In this document: piece after piece, positions 63,673 through 64,000 of the stretch
Numbering within the stretch: the stretch's first letter is position 1
Layout of the letters: the number at the start of each line of letters is the position of its first letter
NCBI GenBank assembly: GCA_018262095.1
Contig: JAGTRW010000012.1
Coordinates: 18,436 to 82,435 of the forward strand
Direction: 5' to 3'
Source of the DNA: Pseudomonadota bacterium
GTDB lineage: Bacteria; Pseudomonadota; Gammaproteobacteria; Burkholderiales; Rhodocyclaceae
DNA length: 64,000 bases
Translations under genes and position numbers: made by a program
Notes under the pieces: generated by a model
The model's input: only the letters and a program-made list of their open reading frames with translations
Databases searched by the model: none
What the model was told of the DNA's origin: nothing

Positions 63673-64000
63673 GTGAAAATATCTCTTCGCGCCAAGCTCA
63701 CGGGCGTCATTCTGACGCTTGCCGCGCTGATCACCCTGGCGATCACCATCGGTAGCTACATGCAGATGCGCAATCAGTTGATCAATACCGCGATTCGCAA
63801 CGAAGTGGGCGGCACCGCTGCCGGCACCAGTGCGCTGATCAAGGAGTGGATCGCCACGCGAAAAGCTATTGTCACGGCGGGTGTCCAGGCGCTGCAAGCG
63901 GCAGACGACCCACTGGCGGCGATCGTGCAAACGGCCAAGTCGGGAAAATTCGAGGCCGCCTATCTGGGAACGCCCGACAAGCAGATGATCGCCGATCACG
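63673..64000 (+). CDS. Methyl-accepting chemotaxis protein, N-terminus (cut by window edge)
   Basis: The first 109 codons of a receptor. MKISLRAKLTGVILTLAALI TLAITIG is a signal-anchor helix; then QMRNQLINTAIRNEVGGTAA and LIKEWIATRKAIVTAGVQAL match dCache-type sensor domains of chemoreceptors. The signalling domain lies beyond the window. The GTG at 63673 is chosen for spacing to GGAG; an ATG at 63667 is too close to it. Confidence 0.75.
   Translation, partial: MKISLRAKLTGVILTLAALITLAITIGSYMQMRNQLINTAIRNEVGGTAAGTSALIKEWIATRKAIVTAGVQALQAADDPLAAIVQTAKSGKFEAAYLGTPDKQMIADH

Overview
The window reads as chromosomal DNA of a denitrifying, facultatively anaerobic betaproteobacterium, most likely of the Rhodocyclales (Dechloromonas / Azonexus / Propionivibrio / Accumulibacter type). 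This rests on the high G+C coding style, the gene order narK1-narK2-narGHJI-parvulin-moaA next to narXL, a quinol-dependent NO reductase with NsrR and NnrS, and an FlgO/FlgP/FlgT-like cluster. The assignment is inferred from gene content; no ribosomal RNA is present.

Layout. 1-2.7 kb: a truncated LysR regulator, three tRNA genes (Asp, Glu, Ala) behind gltX, and a tRNA-Val. 2.7-10 kb: an accessory islet of mixed genes (secreted protein, LysR/MFS pair, NAD-dependent dehydrogenase, Tat-exported phosphoesterase, GNAT) enclosed by two 85-bp direct repeats. The repeats resemble insertion-sequence ends, and an IS4-type transposase fragment lies inside the islet. 10.5-14.2 kb: msrB-msrA, a luciferase-like monooxygenase, DUF2789, a decayed fumC, DUF3079 and a PAS gene broken by an in-frame stop. 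14.3-20.5 kb: a nitric-oxide module (nnrS, ccoG, nsrR, a hemerythrin protein, norB) with four NsrR-like boxes. 20.9-24.6 kb: the iron(III) transporter fbpABC. 24.9-28.2 kb: a large CHASE3-PAS-PAS-GAF-GGDEF-EAL protein. 29.4-34.1 kb: an MFS exporter, a TPR membrane protein, a possible small RNA and a polytopic glycosyltransferase. 34.1-49.7 kb: the dissimilatory nitrate reductase operon, carbonic anhydrase and narXL. 49.8-64 kb: housekeeping and small genes (DMT exporters, nudC, nhaR, dinB, recJ), a family of tiny membrane proteins, the flagellar-ring-like cluster, and the start of a chemoreceptor.

How it fits together. Nitrate and nitrite are moved by NarK1/NarK2. NarGHI reduces nitrate, helped by the chaperone NarJ, a parvulin and the molybdenum-cofactor enzyme MoaA. 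NarX/NarL senses nitrate, and a NarL-like 7-2-7 site lies in front of narK1. NO is removed by the quinol-type NorB, with NsrR as sensor; NnrS and CcoG share the same operator type. No nitrite reductase or N2O reductase gene is present here.

The most unusual items are: three small membrane proteins with a common SA(A/V)GAR C-terminus, two of whose promoter regions share a 17-bp box at the same spacing; a 50-bp palindrome made of two NsrR boxes; a dinB gene whose LexA box and predicted transcription start fall on the start codon; and the repeat-flanked islet beside tRNA-Val.
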